Of a stretch of 64,000 nucleotides of DNA, positions 49,871 to 63,179 are shown in pieces. A program made the position numbers and the translations under genes. This DNA is from Aldrovandia affinis (lineage: Eukaryota; Chordata; Actinopteri; Notacanthiformes; Halosauridae). Location: positions 1,831,715 to 1,895,714 of the forward strand of contig JAINUG010000015.1 of NCBI GenBank assembly GCA_029706075.1, written 5' to 3'. Position 1 is the stretch's first letter, and each line of letters opens with the position of its first letter. Under the pieces are notes generated by a model. The model was not told the origin of the DNA and made no database searches. It worked only from the letters and a program-made list of their open reading frames with translations.

Positions 49871-51581
49871 GCTGTAACAGTAATCGGTAAATCACACAAG
49901 TCAACAAAATCAGTGACAAGTGACAATTCAGTGCAAGACAAGACAAGACAAAACTTTCCCCCCTGAGCCACACCAGGACAACTTGAAGCAACTATCTGAA
50001 TCAAAGTACGTAAACAATAATTGCTCTTAAAAAAAGTAAGTGCAAAAGCAGAGAATGTCTCTGGCAAGCTGTATAACCTAACCTAGCCTCTCAATTCCTC
50101 CCATCACGAGATCCCACTCACACATTTCCCAGATAAACAAAACACATCACCTCATAATTAGGCTATATAACATATTGATGAGTAAACATGAATTGTATCA
50201 ACAGATTCATGTATATTACAAATGACTGAATGGTCATTTTTACAACCCCTTTGCGAAATGTTCTTTGGCACTGTGCCAATTGAATTCACTCCAAGATTGT
50301 ACTCAAACTGTTGAGAGCATCCCAAACACAATGATTTAAGGTCAGCCTGAATAATTTTTCATGTAAATGAGTATGTGCACCTATGATGAATCACAACAAA
50401 TGTTGAAGAAGTTCAATCAGAGGTTGTGTATGCTGCAACTGACTACAGTTTGAAATGTTTCACATGAAATAATCATGTGGCAGTAATGTGTAGCCCATAT
50501 CATCACAGAGACATTGAAATTAATGAAAAATATTTTGTAAGAAATATAAACTCTTTCTTTAACTGAACAGCCTGTCAGATAACAGCCTTTGTAATAATGT
50601 TCTGTTAAATTCTATATTTATTCTATGAATTCTATGCCATTAATGCAGGTTTAAAATATGAATCTATCAAACATGGATCACTACATATAATACATATAAC
50701 ACAAACTTATATTTGGAGCTAATGCAAACTGAAATATTGTGGTTCAGGTTCAGTTAATTTGACTGTTTCAAGCATGGGGTGCAATATCCCAGTCTAACAG
50801 CATTCAGGTTTAAATTCTTTGAGGGATTGAACATTATTGTGGCCTATGAGCTGCTCAGAGCTTTGCTGCCTGCTACCATCAAACTGATGGCACTATCAGA
50901 GCAGCGGCACGGCAACATGAAATCAATAAGCGCTCATCTTGGGAAGTCCAAATAGCAAAAGTGAACACTGCAAATTCCTGAGGCCACACAGCATGCGACC
51001 CAGTGTGGCATCTCAGATGAATCGGCTTTCAATTGTCATGAAATAATGGGACTTACTCTCAGCTATTTACCTGATGAAAACATAATTTAATTCCAGAGAG
51101 ACACATATAACACAGATATAGCTGCAATGTAGAAACACCTCATAATTGTATTTTATTTTAATAATCTATTTTATCTAGTAAGATAAGTCTATTAAGTTAA
51201 TTTCTCAAATAATTCCAATTTACTGATGATGATATGGAAGTGTATATGAAAAACTGAACTGGGGTTTGCTTGCAGTCTCTCTCAGCAATAGGCCGTGCCT
51301 CACAAACTGAGCTAATAGAAAATAGCTGGCAAATTGATCCACACTCTTTGTGTTGTATTTGTATAATGTTGTATCTGTATCATGTTAATTAAAATAAATA
51401 TGTCGTTTATAAGTGAACATTGTTCATTTTAGAACATTGTTCAGTGCACATAGCAACGCATACCACTAGCTATCTCCATTGTTGGAAAACAGCACGCAGT
51501 AAATAATGTTAGCTAACTATAGTTATGTCACTGGGAAGCTAGCTAGTGCACTGTTAATGAAATTAAACCTGGCAGCTAGGC
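49871..51581. other. Non-coding stretch, no gene seen
   Basis: AT-rich, with no recognisable exon, RNA gene or bounded repeat. Confidence 0.4.
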
Positions 51582-53260
51582 AATAATAATAATAAATAAT
51601 TAATTTTATTTATATAGCACACTTTAAAATACAGAGAAATCTCAAGATCTCAGATACCATTTAAAAACAACAAAAAGAGCAATACAAATACATATAATCG
51701 AATTGTCCTATACACATAATAAAATAAATGATACACATCATTTATTTTTCCTAAAAAGTGGGGCTGAAAAGCTGGTATGGGTGTTCATTGTGTGGTTTTG
51801 TGCATTTTAAAGTTTAGTGGTTTGGAAAAGCAGAGATGAAATGGTTAGTCTTTAATTGTGTCTTGAAAGTGGTGAGAGAGCTGGAAGTCCTGATGTGATA
51901 TGGGAGGTGATTCCAAAGGTGTGATGCCAGGGAGCCCGGTCCCCCATGGTGTGGAGGTGGGTTCTGGGGACAGTGAGGAGGGTGGAGGTGAAAGAGCTGG
52001 ATCTGAGGGTTCGGGTAGTTATCTGGTGAGTGAGAAGATTTTGAAGGTAGATGGGGCTGTTTCCAGTGATGGTTTTGAAGGTGTGGAGAAGAATTTTGAA
52101 ATTGATCCGAAATTCAGGTAGCCAGTGAAGAGCGGCCAGAATTGGGGTGTTGTGGTTTGATTTTATTGTCCTGGTGAGAATACGGGCGGCACTGTTTTGT
52201 ATGTACTGTAGGCGTTGAATGGTTTTGGAAGCTAAACTGTCAAACAGGGAGTTAAATTAATCAAGTCTAGATTAGATGAATGCGTGGACCAGTTTTTCTG
52301 CATCGGGTTTGCTAAGGGATGATCTAATCTCTCAATGTTTTTGAGATGAAAGAATTAGGTTTTGCAAAGGCTGTTGATGTGGGCTTCAAAGGAAAGTGCA
52401 GAATCAAACTTAACTCCAAGATTAGTGACTATGGCAGAGAGGGGAATGTAATGTCCGTTAACTGAGATAAGTAGGTTGCTAGCCTTTTTGGTTTGGTGTG
52501 GGGTGCCAATAAGAATGGCTTCAGATTTGCTGCCGTTGAATTGTAGGTAGTTATTGTGCATCCATGTCTGGACAGTGAGTTGTGAAATGGCCAGGTGGGG
52601 GTCAGAGGAGGTTTGTAGGTAGATTTGTGTGTCATCAGCGTAACAGTGAAAGGAGATGTTGTGGTGTCTAAGTATGGAACCAAGGGGAAGCATGTATATG
52701 AGGAAGAGGATGGGCCCCAGTACTGATCCCTGTGGGACCCCGGAGGAAACAGGGCAGGTGTTGGAAGAAAATGTTCCCAGGGAGACAAACTCTTTCCTGC
52801 CAGTGAGGTAGGAGGCAAGCAGTGCCAGTGATGTCTATGTCCTGGAGAGGCTGGAGCAAGATGGAATGGTCGACCGTATCAAAGGCTGCACTCAAGGAGT
52901 ATGAGTAGAGTGGGGGAGCCAGCATCTGCAGTCATCAGGAGGTCATTTACAACCTTCAGAAGGGCTGTTTCAGTGCTGTGTGATGGCCTGAAACCAGACT
53001 GGAAAACCTCATAAAGCTTGTTGGAATTTTCTAGCACTTTGGATAGAAAAGGTACGTTTGAGATTGGGTGGAAGTGTGTCAGTACCTCAGGGTCAAGGTT
53101 GTGCTTTTTAAGGAGAGGCTTAATGGCTGCTGTTTTGAGGGTTGTAGGGACTCCAGTAGTGAGGGATTTGTTGATAATGTTAACAGCAATAGCGGAGATG
53201 GCTGGAAAACATGACTTTAGTAAGGGTAAATGGTAAAAGGGTAAGTCCATGGTTTTATGG
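51582..53260 (-). mobile_element. L2-type LINE, 5'-truncated copy with preserved 3' end
   Basis: Reading right to left on the minus strand: [73 protein letters not shown] (catalytic D), [11 protein letters not shown] (decayed PQGSVLGP) and [12 protein letters not shown] (YADD). These are followed by the C-terminal domain (NSAARILTRTIKSNHNTPIL, LHWLPEFRINFKI, RAPWH). The 3' end TGCTATATAAATAAAATTAA plus an ATT-rich tail (plus strand 51,582-51,610) is the usual L2 end. Domain order is complete from the RT fingers onward, but several frames are needed. The endonuclease domain is absent. Confidence 0.88.
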
Positions 53261-53678
53261 CCTACCTTTTAGTCACAGTAACAGTGGTATTTCAGCAACA
53301 AAACAATATGATGCAGGGGTTATATATAACATAAGAAATGCATTATAGAATTTTATTTTTGTCAGCTGCATCTTTTGGATAGCAACAGAGCACCGAAAGG
53401 CAACATAGTATTTATGACATTTTTTAACATGTTCTATTAGCTTATAGAGTATCATACATGCACATTCTTATACATCTAAAATAATGATGTCCCCTGCTGT
53501 GTGACCTGCAATTTGCTACCATGAAGAGATGTTGTTATTGGTTTATATAGATCCCATATAAATACAGTATATAACCAAAAACAATGGGGGGCTTTATTGT
53601 GTGAGGTTTTATCTGAATTGTATCTGAATTCACATGAGGTCAGAAGGTACAGAAGTTACTGTTTGGACTGGGTCTGTG

Positions 53679-54626
53679 TGTGACGACCGCGGTAAGGACC
53701 CAGACGCAGATCAGGGATTAGGCAAAAGAGTTGTTTATTCACAGGCAGGGGTCAAAACCAAGAATCAGGGAATCAGAGGTACAAAATCGCGAGGCAGAGA
53801 GAAGTAGTAATAGGGCAGTCAAAAGGTCGATACTAAGGAATCAGAAGGGCAAAAGGACAAAATCGCTGGGCAGGCTCGGGGTCGTAATCAAAGGGTAGTC
53901 TCGGGAAATGCTAATAACTCTGGCTTCGGAAAGGTAGGCTCAGGGAAATAGAATCAACGTACTGACATGGAGAAATGAAAACACTGAACATTTATACAGG
54001 GAGACATAATAGAAATCAGGTGAGACAACGAGGAGAGAGAGGCTGGAACACAGGGAAGAGATAATTACATAACAAGAGGGAAACGTAAGACACGGACACT
54101 GAACCATACAAACATATAGACAATAAACGACCTGGGAGAACAGGCAGACACGTGCATAGTAAAAGGGGAGGTACGCAAGGAGAAACGTTGCGTGCGTATG
54201 AGGAGAGAACGGAAAACTAAGCAGGGATAGGATAATGAGAGAGAGAAATGCCGGTAGTAGGAAGCGTGAGATAATTAGTGATTAGTAGTGTTAGTAACTA
54301 AATCTAAATCCCTAACGTTAGTAGATTAGTTAGTTAGTACTGTACACATCTAACTAATATATACAAAGTGCGATCACGAAAGTAGGAAAGAAGAAAACGA
54401 GAGAATAAGCGAAGTCGGAGGAAACCCGTAAATTCTAAACACCCGAAGTGCATGACAAGACAAGGAGTGGATCTAGAAATAAACGGAACAGGAACGATAA
54501 CAGACGGGAGAGCAGAACGTGACAGAACAATGAGAAACGCAAAGCTGACAACAGAATGAAGAGACATGACAGATAATAAATACACGAAGTACAAAAATGA
54601 CAGAAACATAAACTCAGAATATAACA
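53679..54626 (-). repeat. LTR (3' LTR in the element's own orientation)
   Basis: 948 bp, TGTGACGACCGCGG ... AGAATATAACA on the plus strand. Read on the minus strand it begins TGTTATATTC and carries a poly(A) signal AATAAA near its end followed by CTGCGTCTGGGTCC, as in fish Gypsy LTRs. Open frames inside it are not genes. Confidence 0.9.
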
Positions 54627-54861
54627 GGACCCCCCCCCTAAGAAACGCCTCTTGGCGTTTAACAGGAGGAACAACAAAAACAGATAAACAAACAAGACGC
54701 AGGGAAAGCCAGGCAGAACGGGGGCAAAGCACGTGGCGGGATCTCAGAACAGGCAGGGTCAAAACACATGGCAGAATCTCAGACAGGCAGGGTAAAGGCA
54801 CGGGGCAGAATCTCAGAACAGGCAGGGTCAAAACACAAGGCAGAATCTTAGACAGCTCGGG

Positions 54862-56775
54862 AACAATCAAAGTCTCTGATAAGGGTTTTGTCCAATATGA
54901 ACCGGGATGGGACCCAGATACGTACCTTCAGGAGTCCTTGACCGCTGGCATCATTCGGCCATCCTCATCACCCGCTGGAGCGGGGTTCTTCTTCGTGGGG
55001 AAGAAGGACGGTTCTCTTCGTCCCTGCATTGACTACCGTTCGCTCAACGACATCACCATCAAGAATCGCTACCCTCTCCCCCTCATGACGTCCGCATTTG
55101 AACTACTTCATGGAGCCACCGTCTTCCGAGAAGTTGGACCTGCGCAACGCCTACCACCTGGTGCGCATTCGTGAGGGGGATGAGTGGAAGACGGCGTTCA
55201 ATACTCCGACAGGTCACTGGGAGTACCTGGTAATGCCTTTTGGGTTAACCAATGCCCCTGCCGTTTTCCAGGCATTGATCAACGATGTCCTCAGGGATTT
55301 CATTAATCAGTTTTGTTTTGTCTACCTGGACGATATCCTTATTTTTTCCAAGAGTATGGAGGAACATGTCACCCAGGTCCGCAGAGTTCTACAGCGTCTC
55401 CTTGAAAACAGGCTCTATGTGAAGCCAGAGAAATGTGACTTCCATTGTCACACCACCACCTTCCTGGGCTTCGTCATCTCGGCGGGGAGCATCCAAATGG
55501 ATCCTCGCAAGATCAAGGCTGTCTTGGACTGGCCCCAGCCAGAGTCCCGGAAGGAGTTACAGCGCTTTCTGGGATTTGCCAATTTCTACAGAAGGTTCAT
55601 CAGGAACTACAGTACCATTGCTGCTCCACTCACCGCCCTCACCTCCATCAAGATCCGGTTTCACTGGAATCCTCAAGCTGAACTAGCCTTCCGGTCACTT
55701 AAACAACGCTTCACTTCAGACCCCATTCTCATTCACCCTGATCCCACCGCCCAGTTTATCGTCGAGGTCGACGCTTCCAACATTGGGGCAGGTGCCATCC
55801 TTTCCCAACGCTCCGCCAAGGACAAGAAGGTTCATCCCTGCGCCTTCTATTCCCATCGCCTCAGCCCTACGGAGCAGAACTACGACATTGGCAACAGGGA
55901 ACTGCTCGCAGTCAAGCTCGCCTTGGAGGAGTGGAGGCACTGGCTGGAGGGCTGAAGTTCCTTTTCTGGTCTGGACTGACCACAAGAACCTGGAGTACCT
56001 GCAGACTGCCAAGAGACTCAATTCCCGCCAGGCTCGTTGGTCTCTCTTCTTTTCGAGATTCAATTTTGTTCTCTCCTATCGACCTGGATCCAAAAATACT
56101 AAACCTGATGCCCTTTCTCGCCGTTTCGAACCCATATCCAGGGTTTCCATTCCGGACACCATCCTGCCTCAATGCTCCATCAACAGCGTTCAACTTCGCA
56201 TTGAGGCAACAGTGCGCTCCGCCTTGGAGGGTGAGGCCGGCCCCAGTCGCTGTCCCTCGAACCGCCTCTTCGTGCCCAGTTCTGTCCGATCCCAGGTGCT
56301 TCAGTGGGGTCACTCCTCCCGCCTGTCATGTCACCCTGGCATAAACAGGACTATGTCTTTTATCCAGAGACGTTTTTGGTGGCCTGCCATGGTCCAGGAC
56401 GTTAGGAGTTTTATTTCTGCCTGCTCTGTCTGTGCCCAGAATAAGGTTTCCCATCAGCATCCCTCTGGTTTGTTACAGCCCCTACCCATCCCTCACCGCC
56501 CTTGGTCCCACATAGCTCTTGATTTTATTACGGGTTTACCCTCCTCCAACAGCAACACCACCATTATGACTGTTATTGATCGTTTTTCTAAGGCTGTTCA
56601 TTTTGTCCCCTTACCCAAGCTTCCCTCCGCCAAGGAGACTGCCACCCTCATTATCCAACACGTTTTTCGTTTACATGGCATCCCCAGTAACATTGTTTCC
56701 GACAGAGGTCCCCAGTTTATCGCCAGGTTTTGGAAGGCTTTTTGTTTACTCCTTGGTTCGTCGGTCAGTACGTCC
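54862..56775 (+). pseudogene. Gypsy pol block: RT, RNase H, partial integrase
   Basis: A fossil pol segment on the plus strand. In order: N-terminal RT motif ([18 protein letters not shown]), RT core with [10 protein letters not shown] (catalytic YxDD) and [14 protein letters not shown], RNase H with [12 protein letters not shown] and [10 protein letters not shown], the zinc-binding/H2C2-like start of integrase ([20 protein letters not shown]) and part of the integrase core ([27 protein letters not shown]). Protease and gag are not seen; the integrase is incomplete. The block is broken in places and runs against the LTR direction. Similarity is to teleost Ty3/Gypsy elements. Confidence 0.88.
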
Positions 56776-57723
56776 TGTGACGACCGCGGTAAGGACCCAG
56801 ACGCAGATCAGGGATTAGGCAAAAGAGTTGTTTATTCACAGGCAGGGGTCAAAACCAAGAATCAGGGAATCAGAGGTACAAAATCGCGAGGCAGAGAGAA
56901 GTAGTAATAGGGCAGTCAAAAGGTCGATACTAAGGAATCAGAAGGGCAAAAGGACAAAATCGCTGGGCAGGCTCGGGGTCGTAATCAAAGGGTAGTCTCG
57001 GGAAATGCTAATAACTCTGGCTTCGGAAAGGTAGGCTCAGGGAAATAGAATCAACGTACTGACATGGAGAAATGAAAACACTGAACATTTATACAGGGAG
57101 ACATAATAGAAATCAGGTGAGACAACGAGGAGAGAGAGGCTGGAACACAGGGAAGAGATAATTACATAACAAGAGGGAAACGTAAGACACGGACACTGAA
57201 CCATACAAACATATAGACAATAAACGACCTGGGAGAACAGGCAGACACGTGCATAGTAAAAGGGGAGGTACGCAAGGAGAAACGTTGCGTGCGTATGAGG
57301 AGAGAACGGAAAACTAAGCAGGGATAGGATAATGAGAGAGAGAAATGCCGGTAGTAGGAAGCGTGAGATAATTAGTGATTAGTAGTGTTAGTAACTAAAT
57401 CTAAATCCCTAACGTTAGTAGATTAGTTAGTTAGTACTGTACACATCTAACTAATATATACAAAGTGCGATCACGAAAGTAGGAAAGAAGAAAACGAGAG
57501 AATAAGCGAAGTCGGAGGAAACCCGTAAATTCTAAACACCCGAAGTGCATGACAAGACAAGGAGTGGATCTAGAAATAAACGGAACAGGAACGATAACAG
57601 ACGGGAGAGCAGAACGTGACAGAACAATGAGAAACGCAAAGCTGACAACAGAATGAAGAGACATGACAGATAATAAATACACGAAGTACAAAAATGACAG
57701 AAACATAAACTCAGAATATAACA
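56776..57723 (-). repeat. LTR (5' LTR in the element's own orientation)
   Basis: Same length (948 bp) and, by line-by-line reading, same sequence as the LTR at 53,679-54,626. On its left it directly abuts pol sequence without the expected primer-binding site, consistent with an internally rearranged element. Confidence 0.9.
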
Positions 57724-57728
57724 CTGTG

Positions 57729-59084
57729 GCCATTGTAGTTCTTTCTGTAGGAAAGCTTGCCTGCTACCTAGATAGCTATCTCGGTAAAACTGCAGTTTAT
57801 ATGACACTGGATTTTATGAATGTTTGTTTTCTTTTGAGAAGTCGTTTTCTTGTCATGCCAATGTAAAGCTGAATAGGTTCTTCCAGCTACTGAATGGATG
57901 CAGAATGAGCAAGGGGCTGAAACATAAACCATTACGTTAATACTCCAGCAGATGTTGCTTTAAATGCCAATACATGAATAACATTCCACTTTAGGATTAT
58001 TAGTGGCATGTTTTCCCAAATTCGCTAGCAATAAGTTAAGAACAATAGTTCACTTTAGAATAAGGAAAACAAGTTGTAATATTAATTTGTTTTGATATGA
58101 CTTGTTTTGCCTTTCTTGCCATGTTTTGAAGGAGCAACTGCCTTACTATTTAACAATGGCATTTCTTGAATGCTTAGTCATGAAAATCTTCATGAACTAC
58201 TCTTCAATTAGTCATAAACAGATAAAGTAAATTGGTAGTCAATAACTTGTTTAACGTGTTGCTAACAAACTGTTAAAAATGCTAAATCTTGACTAATATT
58301 GGTGTTATGACTGACAAGCTATTAACATATGACTAATAATGAATAAAATTATACCTGAATAAAGCCCTAATGAATGGTTAGAAACCTTTTGTTAGTGCCT
58401 AAATAAGTAGTTATGGATAAGGTATGGATAAAGTCATTAATAAGGTCTTAAATATCTCTTAATTTGTGAACCTTAAAATAAAGTTTTATCAAATTGTCTG
58501 TGCATCTTTGCATGTTATAGCATTGTGCATACTAATCAGGGCATAATACTAATAAACTATAAAAGGGCCTAAATGTGTTTCTCGTTATTCTGTATTGCAT
58601 TTTCCCTGTATTTTCATAACTGAAGGTAGCTGTAATTACATCTTTCCAAGGACAGTTTGAGGGAGTCAGGGATAAAGTATGAAAGTAACTCAAGTAAGTA
58701 ATCCAAGAGCCTGAGGCATTCATACAAAAGGTTGTGCATTTTTGTTATTGCTATTAGATGACTTTTTAAACATATTTCCCTGCTCATGCTGTTTAGGTTG
58801 AGCGACTTGAGGCCGTTCATAATAAACACTTATGTCCTGAAGCTATTCCTTAGGCTGCCATAGGAAATGAAAAAAAAAAAAATATATTTTAATTATATTA
58901 TTATATTATAATTGGATATAATAATGTAATATATAGACATATTGCAGACATACTCAATATCAATTCAATTATTCATGCACAATATGTCAAAATATTTATC
59001 TTCATAGAAATAAATATAAATTGACATAAATGAAAATGTAATTTGTTGATCAATTTAGTTTTGCATGCCAAACCAAAAGGTCTA
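57729..59084. other. Non-coding stretch with a possible dispersed repeat at 58.17-58.50 kb
   Basis: No gene. The segment at about 58,170-58,500 contains many TAAxxA units (GACTAATAATGAATAAA, CTGAATAAAGCCCTAATGAA) and ends ACCTTAAAATAAAGTTTTATC, an ending shared by a common fish interspersed repeat. An AT-rich run occupies 58,868-58,930. Confidence 0.35.
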
Positions 59085-59469
59085 GGGTGATATCAGCTAA
59101 ACTGGGCCATCAGGTAAAATGAGCCATTTAAGGTTTGAGCGTCTCAGCTCAAATTTTAACAGACAATGACTGCAAATGATATTAAACTGTTGCCACAACT
59201 GTACTTGACATGTAACAATTGACTTGATTGGTCTATGGTTGCTATGGTGGTCGGGGCAATGCCTCACATCGAGACTGCTGAGAGAACTTCAAGGTGAGTG
59301 GCCTGACATGAAAATTTACTTGTCAATAATAAGGTTGATAAATCAATAAAAAACAAATGCACATCTATAAATGATTATGTATACTACATGCTCTGATGGC
59401 CTCCATCAGATATAATGCTGATAGTTTGTTAATAAACTTATTTATTTATAAAAAAGCAGTTTTTGTTAG

Positions 59470-59509
59470 TGGCTCAATTTACCTTAATGTGTTAAGGTAA
59501 ATTGAGCCA
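59470..59509. repeat. Perfect hairpin of the subterminal repeat unit
   Basis: Arms TGGCTCAATTTACCTTAA (59,470-59,487) and its exact reverse complement (59,492-59,509), loop TGTG. The arm is the same unit as GGTAAAATGAGCCAT at about 59,112 and resembles the terminal TAAACTGGGCCAT, so it is two binding-site-like units head to head. Confidence 0.85.
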
Positions 59510-59718
59510 TGCATTTCAGCCAAAATGAGCCATCTTCTGAATTTAGTTTTAACGGATATTTTGATGGTTCCTCTTATTAAAAGTAGGCTATTAATAGATT
59601 ATTATATTATATTATTGTATATATTACATGCCTCTTTTCACATTTTCCCTTCTAATTATGTATGTGTGTGTTAGCTCTGGTCCAGGGCGCATCGTGAGCT
59701 AGCTCTCACTATCTAGTG

Positions 59719-59853
<135 letters not shown>

Positions 59854-60579
59854 TGATGAATGAGTGATTTACTGAAGCATCAGTCTAAAAGAGTAGCCTT
59901 GTCCCCTGTTTTAATATGACTTTCTTTACAGTTGTTCTGAGAGTATTTTTAATTCCAGATATGCATGTGTAAGCCTGCATAGTTAGGCACACACACACAC
60001 GCACACACACACAAACACACACATGCACAGACACATTCATGTTCCAAAATGAGTTCCTAAAGTAATTGGTACTTCATGAATTAATTTTAATGTTATTCTT
60101 TATGAATTCTTAATGCTTTAATGTTATTCTTCATGAGTTCATTTAATGTTATTTAAATGCAATGTTTTAGTGTGTTGAGATTAAAGATGATTCGATTATT
60201 TTATGAGAAATTACTCTGTTTCACTTTACAGTTTGAGTGGCTAATTTTAGCTGAATTTTACCTGAACACTGCTCATCTAAACAAATGTGACAGCTGATGT
60301 TTTCAAAAGCTGTAGGGCCTGAACAATTATATTTTATTACATCAATTCAACACAAAAATATTAAAAACAGTCCTTATTAACCATAAAAACACAATTCAAT
60401 GTCATACATTGCTATTTTCTTAGTTTCCCAAGCGATTAACCAAAAAGTGGCCCAATTTAGCTGATATCACCCTATATGTTTGAAAAGGCCATTGATAATA
60501 CTAAGCCTATCAACTTGACATGTGGGGCCCACAACATTTTACATATTAGATTCATGATATGGAAATTAATTTAGTCCAT

Positions 60580-60900
60580 GTAATATGGGTGGTGGAAGCG
60601 CGGGAGCTTGCAGTGGGAATGGAAATGCTAAACCCCTGGGAGCTATAGAGTCAGGAAATGGTTAATGTTCTGTTCCGTCTCTCCCCAGAGGAAACCTCAT
60701 TCAAGAGCAGGCGGCTTTAATTCTACACCCTCCCCAGGGCCCCCGTCACAGTGGAGGGTGGTGCATTGTTGCCGGATTTCCCCCTCTGTTCCGGATTTTT
60801 TTTTTGGTGCTTTTTTCAAATGTCGGAGATCAGCATGAAAGGCAATGTGATTGGTTGACTGCTGGGCATTTGTCATCCACGATTCTGACTTTGACTACGA
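60580..60900. other. GC-richer patch, possible conserved non-coding element
   Basis: Contains CCTCATTCAAGAGCAGGCGG, CCTCCCCAGGGCCCCCGTC and an AT-free neighbourhood unlike flanking DNA. A pyrimidine-rich TCTCCCCAG precedes the block, but no frame with a recognisable motif follows. Called only as compositionally distinct. Confidence 0.25.
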
Positions 60901-62760
60901 TATGTTTTTTTTGCTTTTGCACATGGAAGGAAAGGGAGATCTGATGGTTTGGTTCCAGCCTATTCGTACACGGTGAAATCCCAGCTCACAAAACCAGTTG
61001 GTTTATACAACAATCCTTGCTGAAGGTTTAGTGAGGTGGGATCTTTGAATAGTTGTTCTTCCTGTCCGTTGGTACAATGTGTTTCAATATTAAAACATCA
61101 TGGAGAGATTAGCTTGTTGTGTTTGGTTTGGGCACTTTCACATCCTTAAAGTTGTCCCTCACATCTAACGATCACCCTTACAGAGAGAGAAAATAACACA
61201 TCTCCTTAAAGAGAGGAAAGATACATCTTTAGGGTCTTGGGCATGAAGCAAGTGTTGTTCCGTATTGAAAATCAACCCTGTTTTAAAGCCGGGGCATTAT
61301 GCTTGTCCAGCAGGATTATGTCTAGAAAGAGTGCAGAAAGACTGAAATAGGTCCTTTGTGTCCTCCACACTATACAATCTCTCAGTTAAATTATGTGCAA
61401 GAAGCTGCTGAAGAGAAGGTTAGGATGAGAAGGCACCGCCTCAAAAAAACTCAAACAGATCAGAAAGGCAAACCTACTAATACTACCTGTTTGATTTCAT
61501 AATTCTGGTTTCAATATTTAATTTTAGAAGCTTGTATACTTGGACATACATTAGGACTAAATATTATATAATTTATATATATATATATATAATCTGAGCT
61601 TTGTTTGATTTAAACAACTGATAATCTGTACTATACTAGTTGAAAGTATGCCAGAGTATCTTGCTGTCTTGTCCAATGTCATTGTGAGCAGCAGTTTTTT
61701 TGGGGTGTGGGTATGTCTTGTATCTTGTTATGACTTGATTTCCCATTTGCTATAAAACTTGCTTCCAATTTGTATCTACAATGAAAGCATGCCATACGTT
61801 TCACCTCTTTGAGCGTATGATGCCTATAAAATGGAAAATAAGGCAACAGTTTAAGTCATTTTCATTGTAGTACATTGCATTTTTCTCCAATCTTGTTAAG
61901 TTTGCATATCCATAATAAAAAGATAAACGCACTCACCCCAAGACTCCTGCAGCCCCCAGAATGAGTCATTCAGATTTTTACCTCTTCCGAAAAGAGGTAT
62001 AAAATGTCTTTGTTAATTATAACTGTTAATTATAACTGCTATGAAAAGTAAAGAGTAATTTTAATATGTAAATCAGTGTTTGTCTGATGAAATGGTCAAA
62101 TTGTTGAGCTCTGTGGTTTATTTTGAGAAACATGCACTTGCAAACCATGTTTGGCATACTTATTTATTTGGTCTTAATCATACTGTACATACCTCCACTT
62201 AAATATGTGCCAGTGAAATGGTGAGATTTGTTTAATTTCCAGCACAGCAATAGATTCTTTTAATTGCGGAGATTGGCCTGTTTGAAATGGAAAGTGTTAA
62301 GAGTGAAAATACTTAATATTTAAGTCAATTTGTATTTCCCTGTAGTCTGTTTCATTCATTTTTAACACAGAAGAAACCAATGCCTTCTAGATTTATGTTC
62401 CTGATTTGTCCTGCTGAATCTTAGCAGCAAAGGGATAATTTAGAACCGTTATTTTATCTGTTACCTTATACAGTGAGTGTACACTGTCAAGCAATAAACT
62501 GAAAAATGAAGGTATACAGCAAAAAAAAAACTAAATACAAACATGCCTCTGTAACCTCAGATGGTATTTCACCAGTTTTAAGATAAATGTTGGATCATTG
62601 ACAAGCCAACAATTCCACGCCCTTGCCCTAAGACAGATCCTGTCACTGTTCTTCCACTCATGATCTTTTACCATAGTGTCTGGCATAAATATGGGAAAAT
62701 AAGGATATATGTATTTGTGTGTATGTGTGTTTGGGGGCCAGTGAGGGGGAGCATTTGTGG

Positions 62761-62761
<1 letters not shown>
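60901..62761. other. Non-coding stretch, no gene seen
   Basis: AT-rich without recognised exons, RNA genes or bounded elements; a TA dinucleotide run lies at about 61,575-61,592. Confidence 0.4.
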
Positions 62762-62810
<49 letters not shown>

Positions 62811-62818
62811 TGTGTGTG
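62762..62818. repeat. (TG)n microsatellite
   Basis: TG/GT tract with one GGT interruption near 62,803. Apparent ORFs through it on both strands are artefacts of the dinucleotide repeat. Confidence 0.95.
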
Positions 62819-63179
62819 CGTATGTGTATGATGTGTGTGTAGGAGTGAAAATAGCAGGAGTGCAAGGCCATGAGAATCTTGGCAGGTGTGTAAGACACCT
62901 GTTGTTATCTGGCAAGACACATTAACAGTTTGCATTTGAGGCACTGGCTATGGTAACCACACCCTTAATTACTGCAAGTGAATAGCTTTCCTTGGCAATG
63001 CAGAGTTAGAGTGCAGTCTTTGTGTGATCCTAACTTCATCTTCTCTGTTTCTGCAGTGTTTCAGTGCACTCATGGAAACTACAAAGAATCACTCACCTGG
63101 AACTCAACTCCAGAAATATGGTCCAGAAATATGATATTGCTAGTGAGAGTTTTTCAACTTAAACCTCCAACTTAGAAAC

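Larger units (their letters stand above)
53679..57723 (-). mobile_element. Gypsy-type LTR element, young, broken, with inverted pol block
   Basis: Two 948-bp LTRs (53,679-54,626; 56,776-57,723) look identical by eye and have TG...CA ends; 5-bp direct repeats CTGTG flank the element (53,674-53,678; 57,724-57,728). LTR orientation is minus, because the poly(A) signal (TTTATT on plus near 53,733) lies near the LTR end in that direction and a polypurine run ending in GGGGGGGGGTCC (minus) abuts the LTR at 54,627. The interior is only 2.15 kb and holds pol parts (RT, RNase H, partial integrase) in plus orientation, opposite to the LTRs. No gag is recognised. Broken and non-autonomous; identical LTRs imply very recent insertion. 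Confidence 0.9.

Noticed and set aside
54334-54870. 178-codon minus-strand open frame, repeated at 57,431-57,733
   Set aside because: It lies inside the two identical LTRs; the same frame in both copies reflects LTR duplication, and it has no recognisable protein motif.
62531-62944. Long His/Thr-rich minus-strand open frame
   Set aside because: Product of translating a (TG)n microsatellite; all frames through such tracts are open.
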